In this document: positions 26,008-35,000 of the stretch, one piece after another
Layout: every line of letters begins with the position of its first letter
Position numbering within the stretch: the first letter of the stretch is position 1
NCBI GenBank assembly: GCA_029309925.1
Contig: JARKND010000004.1
Span: 930,001 to 994,000, forward strand
Direction: 5' to 3'
Origin: Fulvivirgaceae bacterium JP3-4
GTDB taxonomy: Bacteria; Bacteroidota; Bacteroidia; Cytophagales; Cyclobacteriaceae
DNA length: 64,000 nucleotides
Position numbers and translations under genes: made by a program
The notes under the pieces: model-generated
What the model was told of the DNA's origin: nothing
Seen by the model: the letters and a program-made list of their open reading frames with translations, nothing else
Database searches by the model: none

Positions 26008-26913
26008 ATGAAGATTCTTATTACCGGTGCTAATGGCCTCCTGGGCCAGAAACTTTCCGCTTTATTATTGAGTGATAAAACGGTTACTACTGTTCTCACT
26101 GCCCGTGAACGCCTTGTGTTCCCTGCGCAGGGTGGCGAATTCAGAACAATGGACATCACCGATGCGAAGGCCGTAAAAAATGTGATTGCAGACGTAAAGC
26201 CTGATGTGGTGATCAACACCGCAGCCATGACGCTGGTCGATCAGTGCGAAACACAACAGGATCTGTGCTGGAAGAATAATGTGACTGCAGTAGAAAACCT
26301 CATCGAGGCATGTCGCGCACAGAAGACTCGCCTTATCCACGTGTCTACAGATTTCATCTTTGATGGATCCCACGGACCTCTCGATGAAAGTGCCCAGCCT
26401 AACCCGGTGAATTTTTATGGCAAGAGCAAAGCTGCCGCTGAAAAGTTATTGATCGACAGTGAAATTAACTGGGCGATACTACGCACGGTACTTGTATTCG
26501 GGATCACCAACGACCTCAGCCGTTCGAATATCGTGCTGTGGGTAAAAGAAAATCTTGAAAAAGGAAAATCGATCAAAGTTGTAAATGATCAGTGGCGCAC
26601 ACCTACGCTTGCGGAAGACCTTGCGATGGGATGTTATCTCGCAGCAAAAAAGAACGCAAGGGGCATTTATCACATTTCGGGTAAGGATTTCATGACACCC
26701 TTTGACATTGCCATCGCCACAGCGGAATTCTTTAATCTCGATAAGTCACTGATTGTGCCTGCGGATTCCACCACATTTACGCAGCCTGCAAAACGTCCCG
26801 CAAAAACCGGATTCATCATTGACAAGGCGAAAAGCGAACTCGGCTATGAGCCGCATTCATTTAAAGAAGGTCTTGCCGTTCTTGCAAAACAGATTGTAAC
26901 TCCCGTAGCCTAA
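26008..26913 (+). CDS. RmlD-like NAD(P)-dependent sugar reductase
   Basis: A 301-residue short-chain extended dehydrogenase similar to dTDP-4-dehydrorhamnose reductase. The nucleotide-binding motif is TGANGLLGQKL (residues 5-15). The block TAAMTLVDQCE is followed by VSTDFIFDGSHGPLDE and the catalytic FYGKSKAAAEKLL (YxxxK). The rest of the rhamnose operon (rmlABC) is absent, so the exact substrate is open. It starts 2 bases after the cyclophilin gene and its last 4 bases overlap the end of the convergent permease gene. Confidence 0.85.
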   Translation: MKILITGANGLLGQKLSALLLSDKTVTTVLTARERLVFPAQGGEFRTMDITDAKAVKNVIADVKPDVVINTAAMTLVDQCETQQDLCWKNNVTAVENLIEACRAQKTRLIHVSTDFIFDGSHGPLDESAQPNPVNFYGKSKAAAEKLLIDSEINWAILRTVLVFGITNDLSRSNIVLWVKENLEKGKSIKVVNDQWRTPTLAEDLAMGCYLAAKKNARGIYHISGKDFMTPFDIAIATAEFFNLDKSLIVPADSTTFTQPAKRPAKTGFIIDKAKSELGYEPHSFKEGLAVLAKQIVTPVA

Positions 26914-28334
26914 GCTTGCGATTTATTGCGGTTGACAGCAACGTAATAAATCGGAATTCCGATCAGCATGATGATCAACCCAGGCCAGGTGAAGGCAGGC
27001 TTGTAGATGATAAGTAACACGCAAAACGTCAGACCCATCACAATGTAAAGCGCTGGTAAGAACGGATACAGGAATGCTTTGTATGGACGCTCCGCATCAG
27101 GACGTTTCGCGCGAAGAATAAAAATTCCACCGATGGTTGCCGCATAGAATAACACGACAACAAAAGAAATCATATCGAGAAGATTTCCGTACTCCCCGCT
27201 CAAACACAAAAGAGAAGCAACAACGCACTGCGCCCACAGTGCCCACTGCGGTACAGAATTGTTGTTCAACTCTCCTGCCTTGCGGAAAAATAAGCCATCC
27301 TTAGCCATCGTGTAGTAAACACGGGCACCTGCGAGAATCAATCCATTGTTACATCCAAAAGTGGAAACCATGATGAGGATGGCGATGATCAGCTTACCGG
27401 CATCTCCGAAAATATTATTGGCAGCAGAGATCGCGAGACGATCAGCCTGTGGATAGGCAATCCCATCAAGCGGGAGTACGTACAGGTACATGAGATTCGT
27501 TGTCACATACAGCAACGTCACGATCAATGTTCCCAGGAAAAGGCTAAGTCCGATATTCCTCTTTGGATTTTTGATTTCACCTGCGATGAAAGTTACGTTG
27601 TTCCATGCGTCACTGCTGAACAGTGAGCCGGTCATTGCAGCTGCAATAGCACCAAGAAGCGCCACGCCACCGATCTCGACCCAACCGGTAGGGACTTTTC
27701 CGGCACCATCAACACCGAGGTCCTGCATTGCGCGGAATCCAGTCGTCCAGTTTTGCGCCCAGTAGCTCTGATCTACCAGCAGAAATCCAAATGCGATCAG
27801 TCCGAAGAGCGCAACTAATTTTGAAAGTGTAAAAACACTCTGAATGATCTTACCTTCTTTAACGCCCCTTGTATTCACGTACGTTAAAAAAATGATCATG
27901 ATAATTGCGGTAAGCTGTGCCGCAGAAACATCTATCCCCAGCGAAAACAAATGATTTGATTCACTCATCCATGGAAAGATGTAAGCCGAGAATCTGGCAA
28001 ACGCCACACCTACGGCAGCAATCGTGGCGGTTTGAATCACTGCGAAGAAACTCCAGCCATAAAGAAATGCAATCAATGAATTGTACGCCTCTTTCAGATA
28101 CACATACTGACCTCCCGCCTTCGGAAACATCCCGCTCAGCTCACCGTAGCTCACCGCAGCGGTGATCGTCATAAAACCAGTGATGAGCCATACGCCAACA
28201 AGCCAGCCCGCGCTGCCGACATTCCTTACTATATCTGCACTGACGATAAAAATACCGGAACCAATCATTGATCCCGCGACCACCATGGTAGCATCCCAAA
28301 GTCCGAGGACGGGCTTGAATTTATTTTCGCTCAT
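26910..28334 (-). CDS. APC superfamily amino-acid permease
   Basis: A 474-residue transporter with about 12 membrane helices. The opening LWDATMVVAGSMIGSGIFIV carries the GSMIGSGIF unwound-helix motif of the APC/LAT group, followed by the conserved AAVSYGELSGMFPKAGGQYVYL in helix 2-3. It probably exchanges or imports amino acids; specificity is not readable. The gene overlaps the convergent reductase by 4 bases. Its 5' side has a 132-base gap containing an inverted repeat. Confidence 0.92.
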   Translation of the reverse strand: MSENKFKPVLGLWDATMVVAGSMIGSGIFIVSADIVRNVGSAGWLVGVWLITGFMTITAAVSYGELSGMFPKAGGQYVYLKEAYNSLIAFLYGWSFFAVIQTATIAAVGVAFARFSAYIFPWMSESNHLFSLGIDVSAAQLTAIIMIIFLTYVNTRGVKEGKIIQSVFTLSKLVALFGLIAFGFLLVDQSYWAQNWTTGFRAMQDLGVDGAGKVPTGWVEIGGVALLGAIAAAMTGSLFSSDAWNNVTFIAGEIKNPKRNIGLSLFLGTLIVTLLYVTTNLMYLYVLPLDGIAYPQADRLAISAANNIFGDAGKLIIAILIMVSTFGCNNGLILAGARVYYTMAKDGLFFRKAGELNNNSVPQWALWAQCVVASLLCLSGEYGNLLDMISFVVVLFYAATIGGIFILRAKRPDAERPYKAFLYPFLPALYIVMGLTFCVLLIIYKPAFTWPGLIIMLIGIPIYYVAVNRNKSQA

Positions 28335-28396
28335 TTGGAGTTTTGAATAGCTCGTAAGATATAGAATTCAGCGGAAACTTCAATTATGAACACAGT

Positions 28397-28465
28397 GACG
28401 AATTACAAGTGACAAATGACGAATCGGTAGTAATCGTCATTCGTCATTCTGCCTTCGTAATTTGT
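28397..28465. repeat. GACGAATTAC word-type inverted repeat
   Basis: The left arm GACGAATTACAAGTGACAAA continues to 28424. The right arm (28439-28465) has the approximate reverse complement ACAAATTACGAAGGCAGAAT plus GACGAAT. It starts immediately after the phosphatase stop codon and may act as its terminator. Confidence 0.55.
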
Positions 28466-28466
28466 G

Positions 28467-30125
28467 CTACTTATTTTCGAATATCTCCCCAATCGGTTGC
28501 CCGGTGCTTCCGCTCGGAAACTTGATGTTTAAAAGTGCGGAAAGTGTGGGCGCAATATCTGTGATCGTGTGATATCTCACTGAGGAACCTTTCGGGATGC
28601 CCGCGCCATAAAACAAAATTGGAACATGGGTGTCGTAACGATAAGGCGAACCATGTGTAGTTCCCTGAATTCTGCCGGAGCCGTACCAGCCCGACTCAAG
28701 AACAATCACAATATCGCCAGACCTTTTTGCATGGTGCCCACGGATCACGGCACCTTTTATACCACCTTCATTATAGTCCCCTTGTCGTAGCAGACTCTCT
28801 GAATACACGTTTGCAATTCCTTCCTGCGCCATCAAAAACTTCATGGCGAGTTCTGTTGCAATGATCATCTGAACGCCAGCCGATGATGGCTCACTCTGAA
28901 AAGCTGCATGGTTGAGATAGACCTGGTCACCAGCAATCTCTTCAATCACGTCTTTGTCAGGAAAATATTTTTTGAGGTACTCGTTCAGGTTCGCCTTCAC
29001 GTTCGAATAGCTGAAGTACCCTGCCGGCATCTTGTTGTCCTTTAAATATTGAGCGACATCAGCAACAGCATGGTCGGCTGATACGAACACAGTGTAGTTA
29101 CCCGCGCCTACTTTAGCATCCAATGTCTTCAGAAGATCTTCAATATTGCGATCGAGTCGGATGTATGTATCCTGGATCTCAACAGCATTCGGCCCCACCG
29201 AGTGTCCGATGATATCTGTGGTTGAGTATGACACGGCAAGAAAATCGGGCACGGTGTTCTGGCCGAGTTTCTCACCGTCAAGTGCGGCCTTCGCCATTTC
29301 GGTGAGAAAGTCGTTCGCGAACGGTACATTCACGAGCAGGTCGTAGTCATCATTCTTTTTTCTCAGCGCCTTCAGGTCATAAGGAAATGTTGCCTTTTCC
29401 TTGCCTCCAAGTTTTGCCTCATAGGGTGTTTCATCAGGGCCGCTGGCAATATATTGATCGATAGGATAAAATGTATCCCAGACTTTAGACAGGTATTGAT
29501 CCGGTAATTTGAGGTTGTTGAACTTTGTGACCCATTGAGGCAGTTGCTGCATGTAATATGTGCTCGTGACAAAAGTACCCGACTTGCTATCGTACCAGTA
29601 CGCAGCGTCCCCCATGTGACCAGCCGGCAATACCGCCCCGCGGTCTTTAACCGAGATACCGATCACTTTGGCCTTGCGTTGCGTAAAAAGCTCAAGCTCG
29701 TCAGTCACAGTTGAGGTGAGCATGCGCCAGGGCGAGATCGCGCCCTTTCCCTCCGGATGTCCTACAACTTTCTGATTCGGATCGTTAACACAATTCACAT
29801 GCTTCTTCAGATCCTTGTCATACCAGTCGTTGTTGATAATTCCGTGTACCGCAGGCGTTGCGCCCGTATAGACCGAGGCATGACCCGGGCCTGTTACAGT
29901 AGGTGCATAGTTATAGTGCGCGTTGCGCAGCATAAAGCCATCATTCATGATTCGCTTAAAACCGCCTTCAGAAAATTTGGAAGAGAAGCGATACAGATAT
30001 TCCTGCCGCATCTGATCAACAATAATCCCGACAACGAGTTTGGGAGGCTCCTTTTTTTGATCAGGAGATTGCGCTAAAACATGAGTCGAAGCAAGGAGGA
30101 CGAGGATTATCTGGAAATATCTCAT
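28467..30125 (-). CDS. pafA: PafA-type alkaline phosphatase, exported
   Basis: A 552-residue secreted phosphomonoesterase of the alkaline phosphatase superfamily (type I phosphodiesterase/PafA group), which releases phosphate from organic phosphates. I use the ATG at 30125, which gives a signal peptide (MRYFQIILVLLASTHVLAQ). Key blocks are KLVVGIIVDQMRQEYLYRF (metal-binding Asp), APTVTGPGHASVYTG (nucleophile Thr before GPGH), GIINNDWYD (Asn), TTDIIGHSVGP (Asp and His ligands) and VSADHAVADV (Asp-His). All metal ligands expected for the family appear present. It is monocistronic or followed by the APC permease after 132 bases. Confidence 0.9.
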   Translation of the reverse strand: MRYFQIILVLLASTHVLAQSPDQKKEPPKLVVGIIVDQMRQEYLYRFSSKFSEGGFKRIMNDGFMLRNAHYNYAPTVTGPGHASVYTGATPAVHGIINNDWYDKDLKKHVNCVNDPNQKVVGHPEGKGAISPWRMLTSTVTDELELFTQRKAKVIGISVKDRGAVLPAGHMGDAAYWYDSKSGTFVTSTYYMQQLPQWVTKFNNLKLPDQYLSKVWDTFYPIDQYIASGPDETPYEAKLGGKEKATFPYDLKALRKKNDDYDLLVNVPFANDFLTEMAKAALDGEKLGQNTVPDFLAVSYSTTDIIGHSVGPNAVEIQDTYIRLDRNIEDLLKTLDAKVGAGNYTVFVSADHAVADVAQYLKDNKMPAGYFSYSNVKANLNEYLKKYFPDKDVIEEIAGDQVYLNHAAFQSEPSSAGVQMIIATELAMKFLMAQEGIANVYSESLLRQGDYNEGGIKGAVIRGHHAKRSGDIVIVLESGWYGSGRIQGTTHGSPYRYDTHVPILFYGAGIPKGSSVRYHTITDIAPTLSALLNIKFPSGSTGQPIGEIFENK

Positions 30126-30193
30126 AGCGTAGAAAAGAAAAGCAATATACTCATTCATCTTCTTACGAAGATGATTCCACGATGAACGGCAGA

Positions 30194-32785
30194 TTAATTT
30201 TGCTGACAGTAGATTTTCTCATATTCATCGGTATCCTCGTATACTTCCCTGCGAAGCATCTTGCCATTCTTATCATAATAGATAACAACAAACACCGAGG
30301 CTTCCGATACGTGCTTTTCAGTAAAGTAGAGGGGATCATCGGACGATCCGACATTTACCACATCAGAAAATGAAAAAGGTATTACTTTTCCGCGGACACT
30401 GCTGATAACCCCGAAGAGGTTGTTCTGGTTCATGATGTAGAGTTTCTCATCAGCGCTTTCGCGCACCGGCCTGATATCACGGATGTCTGTGATAACGCTT
30501 CTGCCGGTGGTCAGACTCAGCATCTCCCACAACTTGTTTCTTTTCACAAGTGCAACGGTGTCATTCCAGTATTTCACCTCCTCGAACTCGAAATTGGAGC
30601 GTGGCTTGTTCTCCCAATCGATAAAGCCCTGTCGCCCGTCTCTGAACGCTACCAGTAAGTTGCTTCGGTAAACAACCAGATTCTTATCGTACTGAGGTTT
30701 GATGAGCTTACGGGTAGAAACGTTCAGCAATCCGAAATTCATAGACTTCAGCACTGAGATTGTGTTATTAGTAAGCGTCCCTATGGCATCATGCTCGATC
30801 GAAAGCACCATCTTACCCGTGCGATCAATCAGTCCTTTTTTTTCCTTCTTTGAAACGATGAAGTAATCACCCCCGGCATGCTGAATGGATTCAAAAGCAT
30901 TGGCGGGCGAGGCAAAAAGAACGAAGCCATCCTGATCAAAAATTGTTTTCTTTCCATCAAGTTCCATCAGGAGGTACGATGCGGAATCTTTTCCAGCAAT
31001 GAACTGCGTTTTCACTGAATACGGAAAAGGTCGTCTTTCTTCACGGAAGTGGATGTAAACGGAGTCGGCTACATAACCCTTAAAAAACGTTCCATCGAAA
31101 GCGATGCTGTCATAGCCGCGACTTGTAAATTTCCGCTGGGTCGCGTCAAACAGGTAATCCTTCCTTTCCTTCCGTACGATCACCAGTGGCTCGTGAATTA
31201 ACACGCTTTCAAAAAAAGAGGACTTATTGCCGTTGTTGCCGTAAATGGAAAATCCCTCCGCAGAACGGATGACGAAGCCATCGAAAAAAGGTTGGATTTT
31301 ATAGTCATTGACTGGTACGACCTCCTTTAATGACTGATCGTAGATTCCCTCATTTCCATCGGCCGAAACCCACAACATGCCATTGTCGAGAAGTTTCAAT
31401 TCATCAACCACATTGGTAGCCACCGATTCCTGCTCATGAGCAAGGTCTGCGAGTTGCCGGAATGTGAGGAGAACACTGCGCTTGTTTTTTTTGAGAGCAA
31501 CAACACCGCCATACAAGTTGATGTCATCCCACGCGTCAGCAGTGACGGGGCGTGCCGTAAGGGAACGGATTGTCCAGCCATTGTTGGTTTGCACAGCGAC
31601 AAAACGCTTGTCAATCATCTTTGCATCGACCACACATGAGTCGATGAGAAATCCTGACTTATGGATAACGTTGACACAGCCGGCAGTCCTCACTTTCAGA
31701 AATCCAGCACCGAGATCATCAAGTTCCTGAATGTTGCCTGTGAAAACGGGCGAGCCCATCCGGTTCACGATTCGATCAGAAAAAACCAGGACATCTTCCG
31801 TTATGTTGCCGCATAGGTACTCATCGGGCATCTCGGCATACGATGCAGGTATAACTTCAAATCCTTTATTGTTCATTAACCCAAACCTGCCTCGCTTCAA
31901 AAAGGGAAGCAGGTATCCCTGATTGAGCGTCATCAGTTTCTCCAGCGAGTCGGACAACACGATGCCGGAAGGTGCCGGGTCGTCACTATCCATGAGGATA
32001 TGAAAAAGAATATTTGTTGCGCGCTTCTGAAAAGGAGACTGCGGGTACAGTTTGATAAACGACATGAAACGCTCTACTTCACCGGAAAGCGTGAACAATT
32101 CAAAAATGTCTTTCTCAATTTCTTTGCGGAAAGGCGTTTCGGGATACTCTTTCAGGAATGCTTCAAAGCTTGTAAGTCTGCGATCGCGGGTCTTTTCCTC
32201 AAACAGCAGCCGCTCATAGCGTGTCCGGGCATCGTTGCGTTCATTTGCACCAGGATACTTGTCAAGGAATGTCTTGAAGGCCTGGTATGTGTTCTGGCTG
32301 GCTGCGTCCAGGTAGGCCACTGCATTCCTGAGCTGTTCGGCAGTTTTGCGATCGGAGGAATACGGGTGTCGGGCGAGAAATTCAATATAACCCTGCTCCG
32401 TGTTTAGCGTTCGTGCCACCGTAAAAGCAACGCTGTCGATCTGCTCCCGGAGTTTTACAACGGTGAGGCTATCCAACGGAAACCGCGCCACCTTCTGACG
32501 GTCACGGGGGTTAAGCCCTTCGAAGCCGTTGAGCGTACGGATGACGGCATCATAGGCAAGTTCCGGACTGTATGCAGGATTGTCAACTGCAAAATAAAAA
32601 CGACTCCATCCATATTCGGTAAGTACGTTCCCCGAGTCGCGAATGGCAGATTTTCTTAACAGCACAGCAGCCTTCTCCCACTTTCCCTTGCTGATATTCC
32701 TGATCGCGCGCTTCTCAAGCGATTGCGCATGCAACACACCTGTCACCAAAAATAACCAGCAGCAAAGGGTGACGATCCGATTCAC
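30194..32785 (-). CDS. Exported WG-repeat protein with N-terminal helical repeats
   Basis: An 863-residue protein with a signal peptide (VTGVLHAQ-S). Residues 20-240 are helical with TPR-like spacing, including a repeated FLxxYPxTPFR/FIKLYPQSPF pattern. Residues from about 270 on are beta-rich, with many degenerate WG (KWG) repeats such as RGRFGLMNNKGFEVIP, KKGLIDRTGKMVLSIEHD and RQGFIDWENKPRSNFE. WG repeats are thought to form propeller or solenoid protein-binding surfaces. Function is unknown; a periplasmic or surface role is inferred. It is divergent from the 33033 gene across a 247-base gap. Confidence 0.8.
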   Translation of the reverse strand: MNRIVTLCCWLFLVTGVLHAQSLEKRAIRNISKGKWEKAAVLLRKSAIRDSGNVLTEYGWSRFYFAVDNPAYSPELAYDAVIRTLNGFEGLNPRDRQKVARFPLDSLTVVKLREQIDSVAFTVARTLNTEQGYIEFLARHPYSSDRKTAEQLRNAVAYLDAASQNTYQAFKTFLDKYPGANERNDARTRYERLLFEEKTRDRRLTSFEAFLKEYPETPFRKEIEKDIFELFTLSGEVERFMSFIKLYPQSPFQKRATNILFHILMDSDDPAPSGIVLSDSLEKLMTLNQGYLLPFLKRGRFGLMNNKGFEVIPASYAEMPDEYLCGNITEDVLVFSDRIVNRMGSPVFTGNIQELDDLGAGFLKVRTAGCVNVIHKSGFLIDSCVVDAKMIDKRFVAVQTNNGWTIRSLTARPVTADAWDDINLYGGVVALKKNKRSVLLTFRQLADLAHEQESVATNVVDELKLLDNGMLWVSADGNEGIYDQSLKEVVPVNDYKIQPFFDGFVIRSAEGFSIYGNNGNKSSFFESVLIHEPLVIVRKERKDYLFDATQRKFTSRGYDSIAFDGTFFKGYVADSVYIHFREERRPFPYSVKTQFIAGKDSASYLLMELDGKKTIFDQDGFVLFASPANAFESIQHAGGDYFIVSKKEKKGLIDRTGKMVLSIEHDAIGTLTNNTISVLKSMNFGLLNVSTRKLIKPQYDKNLVVYRSNLLVAFRDGRQGFIDWENKPRSNFEFEEVKYWNDTVALVKRNKLWEMLSLTTGRSVITDIRDIRPVRESADEKLYIMNQNNLFGVISSVRGKVIPFSFSDVVNVGSSDDPLYFTEKHVSEASVFVVIYYDKNGKMLRREVYEDTDEYEKIYCQQN

Positions 32786-33032
32786 TTATCTTCAAATAGT
32801 TGTGGGATACAAACATAAAGAACCGATGGAGATAAAGCTAAAAGGCAGCGATGATAGTCGTTCGCGCGCACGTGGATCAGCCTGCTGACGAACTGCTGGG
32901 TGCATGTGGCTTAACCTGTGTAAAAATTTTGCCCGTTCAAATGGAAAAAAGAAGGATTCCAAGGTGCACCCGTGTGGTAATTGTTGGAGGCAATGATAAA
33001 TTTTGTAAATTTTCACGTGTAAAACCGCTTTC

Positions 33033-34478
33033 ATGGCCAAACTTAAGAATATCATAAAACAGCTCTCTGAAAAAGATTTCACTGCTATTTATAATTCCCT
33101 CATTGAAAGCAACGCAGAAAAGTCCGCTTACTTGCTAAAGGCGCTTCGCGAGCGATCTCTTTCTGACAACAAGATAATGACCGAACTGGATGTGAACGCA
33201 AATGCGTACTACACCCTCCGGTCCCGTCTGAATCTGAAGATCGAAGAATACCTGATGGAGCAGCTGGAAAGCCCACGCACCGATGTTCTTCGCAAAGTAG
33301 CCAACATAAACGAAGTTATCTTTACCAAGAAGAAAGCTATTTCCGTTGCCACGCTCAAGAAACTGGAGAAAGAGCTTCTCGATTATGATCTCGCCAATGA
33401 GCTGACGATCATTTATAAATCTCTTAAGCGTTTAAACATCAATTCGCCAGACTATTTTCAATATTCGCAGCTTTACAACCGGCACGTGGCGTATATGCTC
33501 GCAGTAGACAAGGCCGAAGATCTGCTGGCCGATTACTTCAAAAAATTTGGCGATTTCCTGCTCAATGGCGGAGAGATCGAAAAACTTGGGTTGAACCTGG
33601 TGATGAAGGAAATGCAGAACGTGGCGAAGCTTTACGAATCACATCGCCTCTACGTTTACCAAAGCTGCATGTATGTTTTCCACCGCCTGTTCGTTGAAGT
33701 TGATGACAACATGCAACAGGATGGCGAATCAATTGAAGACATCTTTGACAAGGTTCAGAAGATCTTTGAAAGCTATCACCTCGATGCGATTTACTATCAC
33801 CTGAATCTTGTTTTCGAATTCCTGAAGCTCGAATACTACAATCACTACAAAGTGTACCGTCAGGCTGAGAAGTATTTTGAGGAAGTGAATGACGCGTGCG
33901 CCAACCTGCTCGTAAATTATTCTACTTTTACCTTCCCCGCACAATTCCTGATCTCGAAGATCGAGCGTCATTTACGCAACGGTACAGAAGCAGAGCTTTA
34001 TCCGGAAAATGAAACGGTGTTCGAGGATTACGAAGTTGATCCAATGGATGTACCAAAGCACATCGTCTACACGGTGTACCGTGCAATCTCCTGCTACTAC
34101 GCAGATAAATTTGACGAGGCAGCAAAACTGATCAACAACCTCCTCAACGAAGTCAGCTTAAAAAAGTATCCGTACGCGCAACTTGAGATCAAATCGTTGC
34201 TTGCGCTGCAGTATGTGCTGGTGCGCGATTATGAGTTATTCAACCAGTTGTCGAACAGCATCCAACGACAGATCCGGTTGTTTGGAAAAGACAGCTGCGA
34301 AAACATCATGCTCTTTTTAAAGATCCTTAAGATCGCGACCAGCGAAGCGAAGAAAGAAAAAGCGAAAAAGATCAGCGCACTGATTCCACGTCTGAGCACT
34401 GCATCGGTAGGATATTTTGCTCCGACCAAGCTAATTAAGCTTGACGATAAGTTTGTCAGGTTACTGACTGACATCTAA
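33033..34478 (+). CDS. Conserved helical protein of unknown function
   Basis: A 481-residue soluble protein with no signal peptide or membrane segment. It is almost entirely helical and rich in Lys, Leu and Tyr. It begins MAKLKNIIKQLSEKDFTAIY and contains SDNKIMTELDVNANAYYTLR, whose repeated helix pairs with conserved Tyr suggest a TPR-like scaffold. I recognise it only as a type of long uncharacterised protein found in Cytophagales. It converges with a receiver-domain gene and shares a strong terminator with it. No function is proposed. Confidence 0.75.
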   Translation: MAKLKNIIKQLSEKDFTAIYNSLIESNAEKSAYLLKALRERSLSDNKIMTELDVNANAYYTLRSRLNLKIEEYLMEQLESPRTDVLRKVANINEVIFTKKKAISVATLKKLEKELLDYDLANELTIIYKSLKRLNINSPDYFQYSQLYNRHVAYMLAVDKAEDLLADYFKKFGDFLLNGGEIEKLGLNLVMKEMQNVAKLYESHRLYVYQSCMYVFHRLFVEVDDNMQQDGESIEDIFDKVQKIFESYHLDAIYYHLNLVFEFLKLEYYNHYKVYRQAEKYFEEVNDACANLLVNYSTFTFPAQFLISKIERHLRNGTEAELYPENETVFEDYEVDPMDVPKHIVYTVYRAISCYYADKFDEAAKLINNLLNEVSLKKYPYAQLEIKSLLALQYVLVRDYELFNQLSNSIQRQIRLFGKDSCENIMLFLKILKIATSEAKKEKAKKISALIPRLSTASVGYFAPTKLIKLDDKFVRLLTDI

Positions 34479-34481
34479 AAA

Positions 34482-34506
34482 AAAAGGCGCTGATGAGGCG
34501 CCTTTT
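34482..34506. terminator. Bidirectional terminator
   Basis: A 9-base perfect stem AAAAGGCGC / GCGCCTTTT with loop TGATGAG, an A run before and a T run after. It lies between the convergent 33033 gene and the receiver gene. Confidence 0.85.
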
Positions 34507-34523
34507 TTATGTAGAAACATTTC

Positions 34524-34931
34524 TTACAGTTCGAGTTTTGTGATGCTGTCGTGAGACAGCGGCTTGTTCAGATACAACTTCACATTTTCATACTTCTTAG
34601 AGCGATTGAAGTCCTGGGGGTTAATCGAAGAGGTGAGCATCACAATCTTGCATTTCTTCTTGGCTACATTGCTCAGCTTTTCAAATTCGTCCAAAAACTG
34701 AAATCCGTCCATCAGGGGCATATCGATGTCAAGGAAGATAACATCCGGGAGCACCTTGTCTGCAACATCCAGTTTCTCCATGTTCCGAAGAAATTCAATT
34801 GCACTTTTTGCTCCGGTGTGGGTGTAGATATTATCGGTGATAGAAGCTGCTTCGATCATCTTCTGGTTGATGAGATTGTCAATCTCATTATCATCGATGA
34901 GCATTACTGTGCGATATTTCTTTCCAGACAT
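34524..34931 (-). CDS. Stand-alone CheY-like receiver protein
   Basis: A 135-residue single receiver domain without output domain. The acidic pocket is LIDDNEID (Asp13, Asp14), the phosphorylation site is Asp68 in VIFLDIDMPLMDGFQFL, the Thr/Ser switch is MLTSS and the conserved Lys is in LYLNKPLS. Such proteins are commonly phosphorelay intermediates for multi-PAS kinases in Cytophagales. Its partner is unknown; the orphan kinases at 8819 and 47924 are candidates only by presence. Confidence 0.93.
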   Translation of the reverse strand: MSGKKYRTVMLIDDNEIDNLINQKMIEAASITDNIYTHTGAKSAIEFLRNMEKLDVADKVLPDVIFLDIDMPLMDGFQFLDEFEKLSNVAKKKCKIVMLTSSINPQDFNRSKKYENVKLYLNKPLSHDSITKLEL

Positions 34932-35000
34932 GGGTATTGAAAACTTTAATTAGTTGGATCGTATAAAAATAGGCTTTTGATATTGATTTACAAACTGCTT

